Positions 14,104 through 15,652 of a DNA stretch of 15,652 bases are shown here, in pieces. The first letter of the stretch is position 1; every line of letters begins with the position of its first letter. The DNA is taken from the NCBI GenBank assembly GCA_043755815.1, contig JAYUSF010000201.1, forward strand, positions 1 to 15,652, given 5' to 3'. Source of the stretch: CAIWAH01 sp043755815. GTDB lineage: Bacteria > Verrucomicrobiota > Verrucomicrobiia > Limisphaerales > UBA9464. Both the position numbers and the translations under genes were made by a program. The notes below the pieces were generated by a model. It ran no database searches. It worked only from the letters and a program-made list of their open reading frames with translations, and was not told the DNA's origin.

Positions 14104-15328
14104 ACGCAAGTATCCGAAACTGGCAATCAACAACCTTGGCCCCATTCGCCGGGCCGAGGTTGAATTCGGCGACCTCACCGTTCTGGTCGGTCCGCAGGCC
14201 TCGGGCAAGAGCGTCCTGCTTCAGATGTTGAAGCTGGTGACGGACTACCGATCCGTCGCGGCCACGCTGCGGAAACACGGCTATGCCTTGAACGGCGATG
14301 GTAAAGCGCTGATGGAGGTGTTCTTCGGTGAAGGCATGGACAATCTCTGGAAAGCCGATTTGACCAGGGTGTGTTGGAAAGGGGAACCCGTGACTCTCTC
14401 GGACCTTACTCCGGGGAAAGTCCACGCCAAATCACCAGCGTCCCTTTTTTACATCCCCGCGCACCGGGTGTTGGCGTTCCAGAATGGCTGGCCGCGCCAT
14501 TTTGGAGCCTACAGTGCGGGCGATCCATATGTTGTGGAGGATTTCAGCGAGCAGCTCCGCCTGCTGATGGAATCTGGACTGGGCCGCGGCGAGGCAATTT
14601 TTCCCCAAGCAGGCCGGCTCACTGAAGCGACCCGAAAGCTGCTCAAGCGCGGCATTTTTGGCGACTTCGCGCTCAAGCAGGATCAGAGCGGACCTCGCAA
14701 GCGACTAGTTCTTCAGCGCAAGGGGGAAAGCGCACTCCCATTTATGGTCTGGTCGGCTGGCCAGCGCGAGTTCACCCCGCTTCTCCTCGGGCTTTACCAC
14801 TTGATGCCATCGGCAGGAGCCGGAAAGAGAAAGCCCATAGACTGGGTCGTGCTCGAAGAACCTGAAATGGGACTCCACCCTCGAGCCATCGAATCGGTGC
14901 TTTGGCTCGTCATGGAATTGTTGGAGCGCGGATACCGCGTTTGCGTCTCCACGCACTCGCCGCATGTGCTCGACCTCGTCTGGGCCTTGCGTGTCTTCAA
15001 AGACCGCAAGTCATCTCCTGAATCTTTGCTTAAACTTTTCCACCTCCCTCCCAGCGTTAAGACCATGAAAGTTGCGGAGAGCGTCCTGCAAAAGCGGTTG
15101 AAGGTATATTACTTCGACCGCGAAGCCCAAGCGACCGTCGATATCTCCCGACTGGACCCTAACTCCGCCGCCGAAGCAGAAAACAGTTGGGGCGGCTTCA
15201 CCACCTTCAGTTCTCATGCTGCTGATGTTGTTGCGGGATTGGAGAACCCCGCACCCGGAGATTCGGAAAGGGCCGTCCCTGATAAAGCAAATGTAGCAGC
15301 CGAGCCTGATGCCCAATCAGCTACCTGA
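14093..15328 (+). CDS. AAA family ATPase, ABC/SMC-like (AAA_21 type)
   Basis: The 411-residue product has a single ABC-type ATPase fold. The order is INNLGPIRRAEVEFGDLTVL (11-30), Walker A GPQASGKS (33-40), a long insertion (about 50-215) with SLFYIPAHRVLAFQNGW, a signature-like region WSAGQREFTPLLLGLY (about 220-235), Walker B WVVLEEPEMGLHPRA with the EEPE acidic pair, and the switch histidine in VSTHSPHVLDL. The last 60 residues are low-complexity and acidic. This layout is shared by OLD/RecF-like and PrrC/Abi-type defence ATPases, which usually drive a partner nuclease or toxin. The start overlaps the previous frame by 11 bp; GGAGG lies at 14061-14065, too far upstream to be its ribosome-binding site. 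The next gene starts 11 bp after the stop. By eye the base composition is somewhat less GC-rich than the neighbours, in keeping with transfer. Confidence 0.85.
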   Translation: MSAKRKYPKLAINNLGPIRRAEVEFGDLTVLVGPQASGKSVLLQMLKLVTDYRSVAATLRKHGYALNGDGKALMEVFFGEGMDNLWKADLTRVCWKGEPVTLSDLTPGKVHAKSPASLFYIPAHRVLAFQNGWPRHFGAYSAGDPYVVEDFSEQLRLLMESGLGRGEAIFPQAGRLTEATRKLLKRGIFGDFALKQDQSGPRKRLVLQRKGESALPFMVWSAGQREFTPLLLGLYHLMPSAGAGKRKPIDWVVLEEPEMGLHPRAIESVLWLVMELLERGYRVCVSTHSPHVLDLVWALRVFKDRKSSPESLLKLFHLPPSVKTMKVAESVLQKRLKVYYFDREAQATVDISRLDPNSAAEAENSWGGFTTFSSHAADVVAGLENPAPGDSERAVPDKANVAAEPDAQSAT

Positions 15329-15339
15329 GCACGCACGAC

Positions 15340-15531
15340 ATGGAGCCCCAGGGGAAGTTTAAGACGGCGGTCGAATCCACTCCGTCCCTTCGCAAGGCCT
15401 ACCAGCCAGGACTTCAAGCGCTGGAAAAGGCTCATCGCAACCAGTTGGCCGACCGCGAGCTTGCGACCGGCAGCGTGTTCGTGGATGAGACGCTGCTAAA
15501 GGCAAAGCTTCATCGAAATGGTGTCGCGTAG
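15340..15531 (+). CDS. Small protein of 63 residues, likely ATPase partner, possibly truncated
   Basis: The product opens MEPQGKFKTAVESTPSLRK, then a basic amphipathic helical part (YQPGLQALEKAHRNQLADRE), then LATGSVFVDETLLKAKLHRNGVA and a TAG stop. It begins 11 bp after the ATPase stop, so it is almost certainly in the same transcript. I believe, from memory and without a search, that the motif GSVxxDETL resembles the first third of longer proteins (about 150-180 residues) encoded next to similar ATPases, in which case this copy has lost its C-terminus by frameshift or nonsense mutation. If not, it is a complete small toxin, antitoxin or adaptor. No catalytic motif is visible in what remains. 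Confidence 0.6.
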   Translation: MEPQGKFKTAVESTPSLRKAYQPGLQALEKAHRNQLADRELATGSVFVDETLLKAKLHRNGVA

Positions 15532-15535
15532 TTTT

Positions 15536-15570
15536 CAAAACAGGAATGTTTTGGAGATAGCAAAACAGGA
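15536..15570. repeat. AT-rich palindrome with direct repeat after the ATPase cluster
   Basis: CAAAACA (15536-15542), loop GGAA, TGTTTTG (15547-15553) is a perfect inverted repeat. GTTTTCAAAAC at 15531-15541 is a second palindrome overlapping it. The 10-mer CAAAACAGGA (15536-15545) recurs exactly at 15561-15570. It may be a terminator for the cluster, an operator, or the boundary of an inserted segment. It is strikingly AT-rich for this DNA. Confidence 0.4.
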
Positions 15571-15575
15571 CGGGG

Positions 15576-15652
15576 TCATTTCGGGCGGTTGGTGAAGAGC
15601 AGCGCGGGTTTTTGTGCGGGGTCGGGCGCTGCGGCCAGCACGGAGTGGTGGC
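15576..15652 (-). CDS. Possible C-terminus of a minus-strand gene, cut by the window edge
   Basis: A minus-strand frame enters at the right edge and ends at a TGA (15576-15578). It gives about 24 residues: HHSVLAAAPDPAQKPALLF, then TNRPK. The codon use is GC-rich and protein-like, and the frame would converge on the small gene of the ATPase cluster. With so little sequence the family cannot be named, and it could be a chance open frame. Confidence 0.25.
   Translation of the reverse strand, partial: HHSVLAAAPDPAQKPALLFTNRPK

Overview
The window is GC-rich and gene-dense, about 15.6 kb from a bacterial chromosome. The best guess for the host is the Verrucomicrobia (Pedosphaera/Limisphaerales-like), with Planctomycetes or Acidobacteria as alternatives. 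The clues are a sigma-70-like ECF factor of the short 'TIGR02999' type next to a giant Ser/Thr kinase with a formylglycine-enzyme-like domain, a Tat-exported Gfo/Idh/MocA oxidoreductase, many secreted hydrolases, and GC-rich foldback elements between genes. No rRNA or tRNA gene, CRISPR array or intact insertion sequence was seen.

Left part (1-5200, all minus strand): an ECF sigma factor (4553-5110) is followed by a 1113-residue membrane kinase (1153-4494) that carries a kinase domain, one membrane segment, an FGE-like domain and a C-terminal alpha/beta hydrolase. Next comes a secreted alpha/beta hydrolase that runs off the left edge (1-815). The kinase and the edge hydrolase share a nearly identical leader of about 45 bp directly before their start codons (4499-4542 and 820-867). 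The simplest reading is one promoter and 5' UTR family, possibly read by the neighbouring sigma factor, so the three genes may form one regulon.

Middle part (5700-11971, plus strand): a low-specificity threonine aldolase, a Tat-exported oxidoreductase, a secreted class C beta-lactamase-like serine hydrolase, an exported epoxide-hydrolase-like protein whose start overlaps the previous stop as ATGA, and a bacterial cytochrome P450. The last three could act on one lipid-like or xenobiotic substrate by oxidation, epoxide opening and ester or amide cleavage; the substrate is unknown. Foldback elements lie at 6818-6864, 10732-10766 and 11972-12125.

Right part (12145-15652): a secreted PF00756-type esterase on the minus strand diverges from a short plus-strand cluster with a defence-island look. 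The cluster starts with a 251-residue remnant of an MmeI-like type IIL restriction-modification enzyme, which keeps the nuclease motif D-x9-E-x-K but has lost its methyltransferase and specificity domains. Overlapping its 3' end by 11 bp is an ABC/SMC-like AAA ATPase, and 11 bp after that a 63-residue protein. A sigma-70-like promoter with an inverted repeat in its spacer sits at the junction where the MmeI similarity stops. Two readings stay open: a decayed restriction gene invaded by an ATPase module, or a compact nuclease-ATPase-small protein system. This is the most interesting part of the window.
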